A stretch of 64,000 nt of DNA. It comes from JAFGUF01 sp040883315 (GTDB lineage: Bacteria > Bacillota > Clostridia > Christensenellales > UMGS416). The translations under genes were made by a program, and so were the position numbers. Shown piece after piece: positions 25,366 to 34,536 of this stretch; the first letter of the stretch is position 1, and every line of letters starts with the position of its first letter. The stretch spans positions 15,899 through 79,898 of the forward strand of contig JBFLKU010000018.1 in assembly GCA_040883315.1 (NCBI GenBank), in the 5' to 3' direction. The notes beneath the pieces are model-generated. The model made no database searches, was not told the DNA's origin, and was given only the letters and a program-made list of their open reading frames with translations.

Positions 25366-26760
25366 TTAAAATCCAAAATACTCTTTTGCGTTTTTATATG
25401 ATATATTCTCTATTAATTCTTTCAGATAGTTAATATCATTCGGATATTCTCCGTCTTCTACCCAATCACCTACTAAATTGCAAAGTATTCTTCTGAAATA
25501 TTCATGCCTTGTATATGACAGAAAGCTTCTAGAGTCTGTCAACATTCCTACGAAGTTGCCCAACACAGAAATGCTTGCTAAATTTTTTAGCTGTCTTATC
25601 ATTCCCAGCATTGTGTCGTTATACCACCATGCAGAGCCATGCTGTATCTTGTTTTTGATTCTGCTGCCTTGGAAGCATCCCATCACACTGCATATCATCG
25701 CATCGTCGTTTGGGTTTAGCGAATATATTATGGTCTTTGGCAGGTTGCTGGATTTCTCCAGCTCGTCTAGCAGCTTTACCAAACCTATAGCAGAGTCTTT
25801 TGTAGAAATGCAGTCAAATCCTGTATCAGCGCCAAGCTGACTAAACATTTTTGTATTGGTATTTCTGATTGTGCCGTAGTGTATCTGCATTACCCAGCCT
25901 CTTTTAGCATATTCCTTGCCCAAAAATACCATCATGGATGTTTTAAACTTCTCAGTTTCTTCTTCTGATGTTTGTTTTCCGCTTAGCTTCTTTTTTAGTA
26001 TTTTGTCTATTCCCGCATCATCTGCCAAGTTAAAGGCTATATACTCAAATGCATGATCGCTGACTTTGCATCCGGATTCATCAAAAAAGTTTATTCTCTT
26101 TTCTATCGCTTTTTTCATGTCGTCAAAGCTTGTGATTTTTATTCCTGATACATCGGATAATTTCCCTATATATCCCGTAAATTCATCCTTTTCTATATTC
26201 ATAGCTTTGTCCGGTCTGAATGCCGGCAGTACTTTTACATCGAAGCTTTCATCTTGTGATATTTGCTTATGATATTCTAAAGTATCTATAGGGTCGTCTG
26301 TTGTGCATATTGTTTCTACATTAGAGCTATTTATAATATCTCTTACAGACATTTTCTCCAGTTTCTTGTTGCATATATCCCACACCTTGCTGGCTGTCTC
26401 TTTGCTTAACGCTTCATCATATCCAAAGTATTTTTTCAGCTCCAAATGCGTCCAATGATACAGTGGGTTTCCTATAAGCGAAGGCATAACCTCTGCCCAT
26501 TTTTCGAATTTTTCGTAGTCTGTGGCATCGCCTGTGATGTATTTTTCTTCCACGCCGCATGCACGCATGGCTCTCCATTTGTAGTGGTCTCCATACAGCC
26601 ATACCTGTGTTATATTTCCGTATACTTTATTTTCTGCTATTTCACTAGGATTGATATGACAGTGATAATCAATAATAGGCATTTTTTCAGCAAAATCATG
26701 ATAAAGCTTTTGTGCAGTTTTTGTTTTTAATAAAAAGTCATTGTCTAGAAATCTCTTCAT
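25366..26760 (-). CDS. uxaC: Glucuronate/galacturonate isomerase
   Basis: A 464-residue uronate isomerase, the normal length for UxaC. It has the amidohydrolase-like N-terminal motif MPIIDYHCHINPSEIAENK near residue 30, MQIHYGTIRNTNTKMF near 300 and SRSFLSYTRHEYFRRILCN near 405, all conserved in the family. It converts D-galacturonate to D-tagaturonate and D-glucuronate to D-fructuronate. Both downstream branches, UxaB/UxaA here and UxuB/UxuA at 38812-41476, are in the window. AGGAG precedes the ATG, and uxaA ends 12 bases upstream. Confidence 0.95.
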   Translation of the reverse strand: MKRFLDNDFLLKTKTAQKLYHDFAEKMPIIDYHCHINPSEIAENKVYGNITQVWLYGDHYKWRAMRACGVEEKYITGDATDYEKFEKWAEVMPSLIGNPLYHWTHLELKKYFGYDEALSKETASKVWDICNKKLEKMSVRDIINSSNVETICTTDDPIDTLEYHKQISQDESFDVKVLPAFRPDKAMNIEKDEFTGYIGKLSDVSGIKITSFDDMKKAIEKRINFFDESGCKVSDHAFEYIAFNLADDAGIDKILKKKLSGKQTSEEETEKFKTSMMVFLGKEYAKRGWVMQIHYGTIRNTNTKMFSQLGADTGFDCISTKDSAIGLVKLLDELEKSSNLPKTIIYSLNPNDDAMICSVMGCFQGSRIKNKIQHGSAWWYNDTMLGMIRQLKNLASISVLGNFVGMLTDSRSFLSYTRHEYFRRILCNLVGDWVEDGEYPNDINYLKELIENISYKNAKEYFGF

Positions 26761-26772
26761 AAATAAATTCTC

Positions 26773-28251
26773 CTATAGAAATACTCCATCTTTAAATATT
26801 GATATATCTCTAATTCCGTGCTTTTCGTTTTGTGTTTTTATCTCTCCGCTAGCCAATTTTATAACATATTCAAATAAATCCTCAGCTGTTTCATCTATGC
26901 TCTTTCCATTTGCTATATCGCCTGCATTAAAATCTATCCATCTTCTTTTCTTATTAAAAAGCTCGTTATTGGTAGATATCTTCACAGTAGGTGCAGCCCC
27001 TCCGAAGGGAGTGCCTCTGCCTGTTGTAAACAAAACCATCTGTGCACCAGATGCTATAAGTGCAGTAGTCGCCACCAAATCATTGCCCGGTGCAGACAGC
27101 AGCATCAGTCCCTTTTTGTCTATCTCCTGCCCATACTCATATACACCGTTCACTGCCATAGTTCCGCTTTTTGTAGTACAGCCTAGGGACTTTTCTTCCA
27201 GAGTGGTTATTCCGCCGTCTTTGTTGCCTGGTGATGGATTTTCATATACTACCTGATTATGTGAGATATAATACTCTTTGAAGTCGTTTATCATCTCAAC
27301 TGTTTCTTCATATAGCTCTCTAGTAGGGCATCTCTCCATCAGCAAAGTTTCTGCCCCGAACATTTCCGGCACTTCCGTCAATATCGTTGTTCCACCCTGC
27401 TTCACCAGCATATCTGAAAATGCACCTACCATAGGATTAGCTGTTATTCCAGAGTATCCATCCGATCCGCCGCATTTCAGACCTACTATCAGCTCAGAAA
27501 TCGGTATTTCTTCTCTTTTAGAGAGCTTTGCATATTCCGCTAGTTCCTCCACCATGCCAAGTGCTGTTTCTATCTCGTCCTCTACACTTTGGCATTCTAG
27601 ATACTTCACTCTTTTGGCGTTTTCTTCACCCACTACCTGCCTAAAGTCTTTTATCAGGTTGTTTTCGCATCCCAGCCCCAGCACCAAAACACCGGCCGCA
27701 TTTGGATGACGAACTAATCCCGCCAGAAGCTTTTGAGTGTTCTTTAGGTCGTCTCCTAGCTGTGAGCATCCATAGGGGTGAGTAAAGGCATACACACCGT
27801 CCACGCTGTCCATATCTTTTGACATATTTTCTATTGTTTTTGCTATTCCATTTATGCATCCAACAGTAGGAATAATCCATATCTCATTTCTGATTCCAGC
27901 TTTTCCGTTTTCTCTTTTGTATCCCCAAAATGTTCTGTCTGTTTTCACTTGGTAGCTGCTGTCTACAGGTTTATATTCATATTCCAGCACCTCATTTAAA
28001 TTCGTCTTCAAATTATGCGTATGCACATGCTCGCCTTTTTTTATGTCCGCCGTTGCATGACCTATAGGATAGCCATATTTAATGATATTTTCGCCTTTTT
28101 TTATATACTTAATTGCAGCCTTGTGTGCCTTGGGAATATCTGAAAGCACACTAATTTTTTCGCCATTTAGCTCTATTTCATCTCCGCTCTCGATGCTTCC
28201 AATAGCTAGAGCTACATTATCAATCTCATTGATTTTTAATAGTATTGACAT
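26773..28251 (-). CDS. uxaA: Altronate dehydratase
   Basis: A 492-residue UxaA with both domains fused. The N-terminal SAF domain (about 1-95) contains YGYPIGHATADIKKGEHVHT. The large C-terminal domain (105-492) includes PTVGCINGIAKTIE, HPYGCSQLGDD, GLKCGGSDGYSGITANPMVG and FTTGRGTPFGGAAPTVKIST. It dehydrates D-altronate to 2-keto-3-deoxygluconate using iron. It starts 4 bases after the uxaB stop, and the weak ribosome site AAAGAA suggests translational coupling to uxaB. Confidence 0.96.
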   Translation of the reverse strand: MSILLKINEIDNVALAIGSIESGDEIELNGEKISVLSDIPKAHKAAIKYIKKGENIIKYGYPIGHATADIKKGEHVHTHNLKTNLNEVLEYEYKPVDSSYQVKTDRTFWGYKRENGKAGIRNEIWIIPTVGCINGIAKTIENMSKDMDSVDGVYAFTHPYGCSQLGDDLKNTQKLLAGLVRHPNAAGVLVLGLGCENNLIKDFRQVVGEENAKRVKYLECQSVEDEIETALGMVEELAEYAKLSKREEIPISELIVGLKCGGSDGYSGITANPMVGAFSDMLVKQGGTTILTEVPEMFGAETLLMERCPTRELYEETVEMINDFKEYYISHNQVVYENPSPGNKDGGITTLEEKSLGCTTKSGTMAVNGVYEYGQEIDKKGLMLLSAPGNDLVATTALIASGAQMVLFTTGRGTPFGGAAPTVKISTNNELFNKKRRWIDFNAGDIANGKSIDETAEDLFEYVIKLASGEIKTQNEKHGIRDISIFKDGVFL

Positions 28252-28255
28252 ATTT

Positions 28256-29722
28256 TTATTCTTTCATCAGCTTTGCAAGAGTCGATTTCATTCCCACTTT
28301 TTCGATTTCCTCTATATGGCTGCATACCTCATCATAGAACCCATCAAACTCGGTCAGGTCAGCACCCCAAAGCTTTGTGTCTGTCATCACAGTCTTTATC
28401 AGTTCCTGGCTGCTCTTGTTTGAATTCTCTCTATATACTTCTAGTGCATATTCATCGTCCAGCACTCTGTATCTTTCGCCGTCTCTGAAATTATAATAGC
28501 CGTTATCGTCTTTTTTCAGCCCTTTGTAGAATGATATATACATGGCAAAAGACATGGTTAATTTCTCAGGAATTTTACCTTCGCTCTCATAATAGTCCAT
28601 AAATGAAGGCAGCACCCTTGCCCGCCATTTTGATGTGGAGTTGAGACATATATCCAGCAGTTTATGGTTCAAAAATGGGTTTTTGAATCTGCTTACCACG
28701 CTGGCAGCAAAATCTTCTAGCTGCTTTTGGTCCAAATCTATATTTGGTATAATCTCATCATAGATGCAAGAGAGCATATAATTTCTGATATCGTCGTCAT
28801 GCATGCATTCAGCCACTATGTTCTTGCCGCATAAATATCCGCCCATCACCGTGGATGTGTGCGCACCGTTTAATATTCTTACTTTTCTTTGTTTATATGG
28901 TTCAATGTCTTCTGACATTACTATTTCAACATTTGATTCTAAATGAAGCTCCTTCTTCACCTGCTCTATTTTCTCACTTCCAATGGCCCAGAATCCGAAA
29001 GGCTCTCCTGTTACCATCAGTTCATCTTTGTATCCCATCTCCTGCCACAGCTGCTCTTCCTCTGCTTTTGGATAGCCGGAGACTATTCTGTCCACCAAAG
29101 TGTTGCAGAAAATGTTTGCATTCTCCACCCAGTCCACAAAATCTTTGTCCATATTCCATAGACTACAGTACTGAAGTACACATTTTTTCAGGTTGTCGCC
29201 ATTTTTTTCTATCAGCTCCACAGGCAGAAAAATGAAACCCTTGTTAATATCTCCATTAAAAATAGTATATCTTTGGTGAAGCATCTTTGCTACCTTTGCC
29301 GGGAATGTATTTGGTATTTCATCAGAAAACTTATCATCATCAGAGTATACTATTCCAGCTTCGGTGGTATTGGATACGAAAAATCTGAAGTCTGGATTTT
29401 CCATAAGTTTGTTATATTCATCAAATTGAGTAAAAGGATCAACTGTTTTTGTGATGCTTGTAACAATGTGCTTTTCTACGCTTGTTTCATCGTTTTTTAT
29501 TCCGCGAAGAATTACAGTATATAAATTGTTTTGTTTTGTGAATCTTTCAAATGAGCCGTATGATATTGGCTTAACAACGGTTATGTTTCCGTCAAATACT
29601 CCTGCATTGTTGGAGCAGTCTATTATATAGTCTACAAATGCTCGTAGAAAATTTCCCTCTCCAAATTGCAAAACCTTGCTTGGTCTTTCAACAATATGTT
29701 TTTGAGGCTTGTCCTGATACAT
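28256..29722 (-). CDS. uxaB: Tagaturonate reductase (altronate oxidoreductase)
   Basis: A 488-residue mannitol-dehydrogenase-family enzyme. The N-terminal nucleotide-binding motif is VLQFGEGNFLRAFVDYIID near residue 15; the catalytic lysine region is RKVRILNGAHTSTVMGGYL near 285. It reduces tagaturonate to altronate with NADH. An in-frame codon 17 residues upstream exists, but GAGGAG directly before 29722 sets the start. This is the first gene of the 21-kb operon, with a long leader of about 190 bases from the predicted promoter at 29922-29950. Confidence 0.93.
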   Translation of the reverse strand: MYQDKPQKHIVERPSKVLQFGEGNFLRAFVDYIIDCSNNAGVFDGNITVVKPISYGSFERFTKQNNLYTVILRGIKNDETSVEKHIVTSITKTVDPFTQFDEYNKLMENPDFRFFVSNTTEAGIVYSDDDKFSDEIPNTFPAKVAKMLHQRYTIFNGDINKGFIFLPVELIEKNGDNLKKCVLQYCSLWNMDKDFVDWVENANIFCNTLVDRIVSGYPKAEEEQLWQEMGYKDELMVTGEPFGFWAIGSEKIEQVKKELHLESNVEIVMSEDIEPYKQRKVRILNGAHTSTVMGGYLCGKNIVAECMHDDDIRNYMLSCIYDEIIPNIDLDQKQLEDFAASVVSRFKNPFLNHKLLDICLNSTSKWRARVLPSFMDYYESEGKIPEKLTMSFAMYISFYKGLKKDDNGYYNFRDGERYRVLDDEYALEVYRENSNKSSQELIKTVMTDTKLWGADLTEFDGFYDEVCSHIEEIEKVGMKSTLAKLMKE

Positions 29723-29779
29723 TTTTCTCTCCTCTTGAATAATGTTTTGCCAAAATGCACACTCATAAATCAAACATAA

Positions 29780-29793
29780 TGTAACTGCTTACA
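29780..29793. promoter_or_regulatory. LacI/CcpA-type operator in the uxaB leader
   Basis: The 14-base near-palindrome TGTAACTGCTTACA lies between the promoter and the uxaB start. A TATAAT (29812-29807 on the minus strand) just upstream may be a second promoter that this site would block. It matches the two other sites in the intergenic region and also the catabolite-responsive element consensus. Confidence 0.65.
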
Positions 29794-29921
29794 GTGAATA
29801 ATGGAGATTATAGTGTAAAAATTCTACTCCATTTCATGTATTTGTATCTATTTGTGTGAATTATGCCTTTTGTGCATGTTTTTTTGTAACATTTATCAAC
29901 TACTTCTTCTTTCCATGTACA

Positions 29922-29950
29922 ATATTAAACCAAAAATTTCACAATGTCAA
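29922..29950 (-). promoter_or_regulatory. Main promoter of the pectin operon
   Basis: On the minus strand TTGACA (29950-29945), a 17-base spacer and TAATAT (29927-29922) form a strong sigma-A promoter. Transcription would begin near 29915, giving a leader of about 190 bases before uxaB. Confidence 0.8.
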
Positions 29951-29958
29951 GATAAAAA

Positions 29959-29970
29959 GTAAGCGCTTAC
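29959..29970. promoter_or_regulatory. Perfect palindromic operator upstream of the uxaB promoter
   Basis: GTAAGCGCTTAC is a perfect 12-base palindrome with the central CG typical of LacI-family operators and cre sites. It ends 8 bases before the -35 box of the main promoter. Confidence 0.75.
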
Positions 29971-30064
29971 ATTAATAATTTTGTAAATATTCGGCTTTTT
30001 GATGCCCAGAGGCACATTTTTTCTTATTTTTCTTGCATATTTTTCATTCTCATTGTAGTATAAA

Positions 30065-30078
30065 TGTAAGCGGTTACT
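30065..30078. promoter_or_regulatory. Operator at the lacI-family gene promoter
   Basis: TGTAAGCGGTTACT directly follows a TATAAA (30059-30064) and lies 25 bases before the start of the regulator gene, so a bound protein would block its transcription. Autoregulation is the simple reading. Confidence 0.7.
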
Positions 30079-30103
30079 CCAATTTTAATTTCGGGAGAAA
30101 TAC

Positions 30104-31102
30104 ATGAACATATATGACATTGCAGAAAAAGCAGAAGTATCTATAGCCACTGTTTCAAGAATATTGAACCAAAAAGGCAACGTAAGCCCAAAGACAAAAG
30201 AAAAAGTTCTTAAAGTGATGGACGAGATGGGCTATACACCCAATGCATTTGCTAGAGCCTTGGGGCTAGATAGCATAAAAATGATTGGTGTTGTGTGTTC
30301 TGACGTTTCGGACATATACTATGCCAAGGCAGTTTCAGTGATAGAAAACGAATTGAGAGAGCAGGGATATGATGCCATACTTTGCTGTACCGGAACAGAT
30401 TTAAAGGACAAGAAAAAGGCTATTGACGTTTTGCTTTCTAAAAGAGTAGATGCACTGATATTGATTGGCTCAATATTTCAGGAGCATACAGACAACAGCC
30501 ATATAGAAAAAGCAGCAATGTCTATACCAGTTATTATAATCAATGGCGAATACGAATTTGAAAACACATATTCCGTGAAGTGCGATGAATACAAAGCTGT
30601 GAAAGACTGTGTAGTCTCCCTATCAAATAGCGGGCACAAAGACGTTATATACATATACAACAGCGAATCATTCAGCAGCATAAACAAAAGGAAAGGATTT
30701 CTTTCAGGAATAAAATCCGTTGGTATTCCAAACGGAAATGATTTGATATACAAATGCGAGCGAACACTTGAAAGTGTCGGACAAACTATAGATGAAATAA
30801 TAAAATCCGGCGTAAAGTTTACTGCCGTCATCACATCTGTAGACCTGCTGGCAGTAGGTGCAGTAAAGGCATTGGCTAGAAACGGTGTTAAGGTGCCGGA
30901 AGAAGTAAGCGTTGTAGGATTCAATAATTCTGTAATTGCTGAATATTCCTCCCCCACTATCACTTCAATAGACAACAAAGTCGATATACTATGCACAGAT
31001 GCCGTCAGAACATTATTGGATGTTTTCGAAAAGAAAAGCGTAGCACGAGTGAAAACAGTGCAAGGCGAGCTGGTTATACGCGAATCATGCAGTCACAATT
31101 AA
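30104..31102 (+). CDS. LacI-family transcriptional regulator of the pectin operon
   Basis: A 332-residue regulator. Residues 1-55 are the LacI helix-turn-helix and hinge (NIYDIAEKAEVSIATVSRIL, then GYTPNAFARAL). From about 60 on (IGVVCSDVSDIYYAKAVSVI) is the periplasmic-binding-protein-like sensor domain, closing with SVVGFNNSVIAEYSSPTITS near 280. It is transcribed divergently from uxaB, and three palindromes of the right type lie between them. The ligand is probably a uronate or an early intermediate. GGGAG precedes the ATG. Confidence 0.9.
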   Translation: MNIYDIAEKAEVSIATVSRILNQKGNVSPKTKEKVLKVMDEMGYTPNAFARALGLDSIKMIGVVCSDVSDIYYAKAVSVIENELREQGYDAILCCTGTDLKDKKKAIDVLLSKRVDALILIGSIFQEHTDNSHIEKAAMSIPVIIINGEYEFENTYSVKCDEYKAVKDCVVSLSNSGHKDVIYIYNSESFSSINKRKGFLSGIKSVGIPNGNDLIYKCERTLESVGQTIDEIIKSGVKFTAVITSVDLLAVGAVKALARNGVKVPEEVSVVGFNNSVIAEYSSPTITSIDNKVDILCTDAVRTLLDVFEKKSVARVKTVQGELVIRESCSHN

Positions 31103-31254
31103 AAATCTATCGATTATTAAAAAGTTTTTTGATTATTTCCCCAAAATCAATAGACAACCATAATCCAAGCAAAAAAATCAGTTTTTCTTTAAATTAACTA
31201 TATATTTTTGGCATTTTAACTAACATTTATAATAAAAAAATTTGTTTTATAGGC

Positions 31255-31260
31255 TATAAT
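31255..31260 (+). promoter_or_regulatory. Extended -10 box before the YesM-type kinase gene
   Basis: TATAAT preceded by GGC within the 238-base gap after the regulator gene. No good -35 is seen. The rest of 31103-31340 is AT-rich without a gene or a clear terminator. Confidence 0.4.
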
Positions 31261-31303
31261 GATGATAAAATCTTTCCATAGTACCAAAATAGCATAAGAA
31301 GAA

Positions 31304-31334
31304 GGAGCATTATATGCATTGTGCATATACATGA
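31304..31334 (+). promoter_or_regulatory. Six-codon leader ORF and hairpin before yesM
   Basis: GGAG (31304-31307) stands at ideal distance from an ATG at 31314 that opens a six-codon ORF, MHCAYT, ending in TGA at 31334. The kinase ATG lies 6 bases later in the same frame and has no good ribosome site of its own. TATGCA and TGCATA form a small hairpin over the leader. Translation of the kinase may depend on reinitiation. Confidence 0.45.
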
Positions 31335-31340
31335 TATGTT

Positions 31341-32822
31341 ATGAAAAAGTTTTGGTTGAACCTGCCTATACGCTTCAAAATATTATCGTATTATTTAGTA
31401 ATTGTAATATTGCTTTTTATTGCTTTGTCCATTTTTAGCAGAAACAACACAAAAGTGCTTGGTCTGCTAAATGAAAACATCGATAATAACTATAAAATAT
31501 ATGTTGCAATGGAAAAGTCAAATCAGGATTTAAAAGATATGGAAAGATATCTTTTCCATAATGATACTGCAGCTCTGGAATCATATAATGAAAGGCAGGA
31601 AAATCTTGATCATCTCATAGATGACCTTTCTTCTACTCAGTCATCATTGGAAACCTATTTTACTATACGTGCTATCTACTACTCTACAAAAGCATACAAG
31701 GAATACTTCAATGAGTCCGTAATAAAAAAACAGGCCAATGATGAATTGTATTATCTGGACTACTACAAAGCAACAGATATTAAAAAATATACCGATAGAT
31801 ATTTTAACGACTTGCTTTTGGAGAATTCCAAAAATGAGCTTCAAAAAGCCGAAAGTATAAAAGAAGAAACCAATCGGATTAAAAGAACTACTTATAATTT
31901 TATCCTGATTATAGGAAGTCTTGCTTTTGTTTTAGGTCTCTTTCTGTCCAACTATATAGTAAAGCCCATAAAAACGCTCTCTGAATATTCCAAGAACATA
32001 TCCAAGGGAAATCTGGAAATACAGGAAGTAGACGTAGACTCCAACGACGAGATTGGAGACCTTTCAAATGCTTACAGCCACATGGCGAAGAGCATAAAAG
32101 AATACGTGGAGAGAATAAAAGAAAAGGCAAATATAGAAAAGAAGCTGCACGAGGAAGAAAGAGCAGTAATGCAGATGGAGCAGCTTTTGCAGCAGGCAAG
32201 AGTGGAAGCACTGCAGGCAAAGATAAACCCGCATTTTCTTTTCAACACTTTAAACGCCGTGTCAAGAACTGCATATTTTGAAGAAGCCTACGAAACAATG
32301 GACCTTATACAGATGCTTTCAAAAATATTCCGATACCAGCTGAAAAGCGCAGGCGAAAAGGTGACACTGGATGAGGAAAAAAAGCTAGTGACGGATTATT
32401 TGAAACTGCAAAGTGTTCGCTTCAAGGAAAGGCTGAAATACGAAATAGATATTCCCTTAAACATAGATGTATATATCCCCGTTCTTATTCTCCAGCCACT
32501 GGTAGAGAACGCCATCGACCACGGGTTTGCATCTAGAATAGAAGGTGGTACAATAAAAATACGAGCCTATGAAAGCCCTGAAAAAGTGGTGATAGAGGTG
32601 AGCGACAACGGCGTGGGAATGAACAAAGAATTAGTGGACAAGATAAATTCAAACGAAACCCTGAAAACAAAAAATCGAGCCAGCCTTGGAATAAGCAACG
32701 TACGAGATAGATTTTTGCTGGCATATACAGAAAAGAGCCAATTTATTGTAGAAAGCGAAAAAAACAAAGGTACAACCATTAAAATGATAATATTCAAAGA
32801 AGGAGGACAAATAGATGTATAA
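31341..32822 (+). CDS. yesM: YesM-type sensor histidine kinase
   Basis: A 493-residue membrane kinase. Helices at about 13-32 and 183-203 enclose an extracellular sensor of about 150 residues. Then come HAMP (205-260), a coiled coil and the His_kinase domain with INPHFLFNTLNAVSRTAYFE, in which the histidine is phosphorylated. The ATPase part shows PLVENAIDHGF and DNGVGMN. YesMN-type systems often control carbohydrate transport operons; the TRAP-uronate genes behind it are the likely target. The start overlaps nothing, but a six-codon ORF with the good ribosome site comes just before it. The end overlaps the regulator gene by 8 bases. Confidence 0.93.
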   Translation: MKKFWLNLPIRFKILSYYLVIVILLFIALSIFSRNNTKVLGLLNENIDNNYKIYVAMEKSNQDLKDMERYLFHNDTAALESYNERQENLDHLIDDLSSTQSSLETYFTIRAIYYSTKAYKEYFNESVIKKQANDELYYLDYYKATDIKKYTDRYFNDLLLENSKNELQKAESIKEETNRIKRTTYNFILIIGSLAFVLGLFLSNYIVKPIKTLSEYSKNISKGNLEIQEVDVDSNDEIGDLSNAYSHMAKSIKEYVERIKEKANIEKKLHEEERAVMQMEQLLQQARVEALQAKINPHFLFNTLNAVSRTAYFEEAYETMDLIQMLSKIFRYQLKSAGEKVTLDEEKKLVTDYLKLQSVRFKERLKYEIDIPLNIDVYIPVLILQPLVENAIDHGFASRIEGGTIKIRAYESPEKVVIEVSDNGVGMNKELVDKINSNETLKTKNRASLGISNVRDRFLLAYTEKSQFIVESEKNKGTTIKMIIFKEGGQIDV

Positions 32823-34371
32823 ACTTTTGATAGTAGATGATGAAGAGATTGAAAGAAGAGCTATTGAAAACATAATAAAAAAATCCTCTATTGATATCAG
32901 TGAAATAGCCCAAGCCGCAAACGGGCAGGAAGCAGTAGCTGTTGCATCTACATTTGAGCCGAATATCATTATAATGGATATTACCATGCCGGGACTAAAC
33001 GGCATAAAAGCCGCACATATAATAAAAAAATTCCTCCCGGAATCACACATAATTTTTCTGACAGCATTTGATGAATTTGACTATGCTAAAGACGCAATAA
33101 AACTAGGTGCAGACGATTTCCTAGTGAAGCCTGCGTCACCTGACACGATCGAAGGAACTATCAACAACTCCATTAGAAACATAGAAAACAAAAAAATTCA
33201 GATGCAGAAAACGCAGCTTACACAAGAAAAGTTGACAGGTGCATCAAAATATCTGGAAGAATGCCTAGTGGAGGCACTAATAGACGGCGAATCCGACGAG
33301 GGCAAAATAGAGAAATATCTTTCATTTACAAATATAGAATTCCGATACTCTTTCGGTGCAATACTGACAATAAACATCGATGAGGCGGAAGCGTATTCTG
33401 ATACAAGCCTTGAAATAAAAAAAGAAATGATTATAGGGAAAATAAAGAAGGAGCTCGAAACATCATTTGAAAAAAGTATTATATACACCGAATACCCTTT
33501 CCTATATGTTTTTATCTATAGTCAAGATTACAGCAGCCTAACAGAAGTTCTTGCAGAGCTCGATAACGCACTTATTGAAATAAAGCAAAAAATCCATACC
33601 GAGAACAAAGTGACAATTGAGTACGGCATAGGCGAAATATGCAGCAATAAATCTTCTATCTGGAAGTCTTTTATGCAGGCAAAAGAAATCGTGATGAACA
33701 AAAAAGAGGTTAATATTAACAAAATCTCTACAGATATCATCAGTGACCTTGCAGCCAGCATTATAAATGATGACAAACACAGTGAGAAAACCCTGCTAAA
33801 GCAAGTGCACAGCATACTTGAAAGCAAATGCAAAACCATCGACGACTACAAGATGGCTTTATTCGAATTTTCAATATCACTAAAGCACTTCGTAGTAAAC
33901 AAGCTAGGCAAAACAATATCTGTAGATGACAGCCTATATCTTGTTGCCTCCAAAATCAAAAACATCGGAGAAGGCAAAGATTTTATGGAATATTATGCTG
34001 AAAAGCTGCGAATACTATGCTCCATAGATGAGCAGGACAAAAACGCAATAATAGTGAATCAGCTGGCTATGTATATAGAAGAACACATTTCAGAAAATAT
34101 CACTTTAGAGAATCTAGCCGAAATCAGCAAACTAAGCTCGTTTTATATTTGTAAGCTTTTTAAAAAATACCTGAAAATGAATTTCATAGATTATGTTACG
34201 TTTGTAAGAATAAAAAATGCAAAAAAATTGCTGGAAGACCCATACCTGTCAATAAAGGAAATCAGCTTCAAATCTGGCTATGCCGACCCTAACTATTTCG
34301 CGAGAGTTTTCAAAAAAGAGACCGGCATATCCCCTAGCATATATAGAAAACAAAATATTACCAATGTGTAG
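32815..34371 (+). CDS. yesN: YesN-type response regulator with AraC DNA-binding domain
   Basis: A 518-residue response regulator. Residues 1-120 are the receiver domain: acidic pocket VDDEE, phosphorylated aspartate in IIIMDITMPGLNG, and the lysine in DDFLVKPASP. A middle region of about 280 residues follows. The C-terminal 100 residues are an AraC-type double helix-turn-helix (ITLENLAEISKLSSFYICKL, then ISFKSGYADPNYFARVFKKE). It forms a pair with the overlapping kinase gene and probably activates the TRAP-uronate genes 165 bases downstream. Confidence 0.93.
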   Translation: MYKLLIVDDEEIERRAIENIIKKSSIDISEIAQAANGQEAVAVASTFEPNIIIMDITMPGLNGIKAAHIIKKFLPESHIIFLTAFDEFDYAKDAIKLGADDFLVKPASPDTIEGTINNSIRNIENKKIQMQKTQLTQEKLTGASKYLEECLVEALIDGESDEGKIEKYLSFTNIEFRYSFGAILTINIDEAEAYSDTSLEIKKEMIIGKIKKELETSFEKSIIYTEYPFLYVFIYSQDYSSLTEVLAELDNALIEIKQKIHTENKVTIEYGIGEICSNKSSIWKSFMQAKEIVMNKKEVNINKISTDIISDLAASIINDDKHSEKTLLKQVHSILESKCKTIDDYKMALFEFSISLKHFVVNKLGKTISVDDSLYLVASKIKNIGEGKDFMEYYAEKLRILCSIDEQDKNAIIVNQLAMYIEEHISENITLENLAEISKLSSFYICKLFKKYLKMNFIDYVTFVRIKNAKKLLEDPYLSIKEISFKSGYADPNYFARVFKKETGISPSIYRKQNITNV

Positions 34372-34459
34372 CAAAATCTTGCACACAAGCAAAAAATCTG
34401 CTACTTGAATCTGATTATTTGATGAAAATTTCAATAGCTAAGCAATTATTTCTAGAATA

Positions 34460-34485
34460 AAGCAATTTCTTACATAGAATTGCTT
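34460..34485. promoter_or_regulatory. Inverted repeat upstream of dctP
   Basis: AAGCAATT and AATTGCTT form a perfect 8-base inverted repeat with a 10-base spacer; a further AAGCAATT copy lies about 20 bases upstream. TATACT (34498-34503) follows. It may be a regulator site for the TRAP operon, or a hairpin. Confidence 0.45.
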
Positions 34486-34536
34486 AATCATACTCTTTAT
34501 ACTATTCAGTATCAATTCAATTAAAGGAGAAGAAGA

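Noticed and set aside
29723..29915. Riboswitch in the long uxaB leader
   Set aside because: The leader is AT-rich with no known aptamer core or terminator/antiterminator pair; the operator palindrome explains the conserved-looking part.
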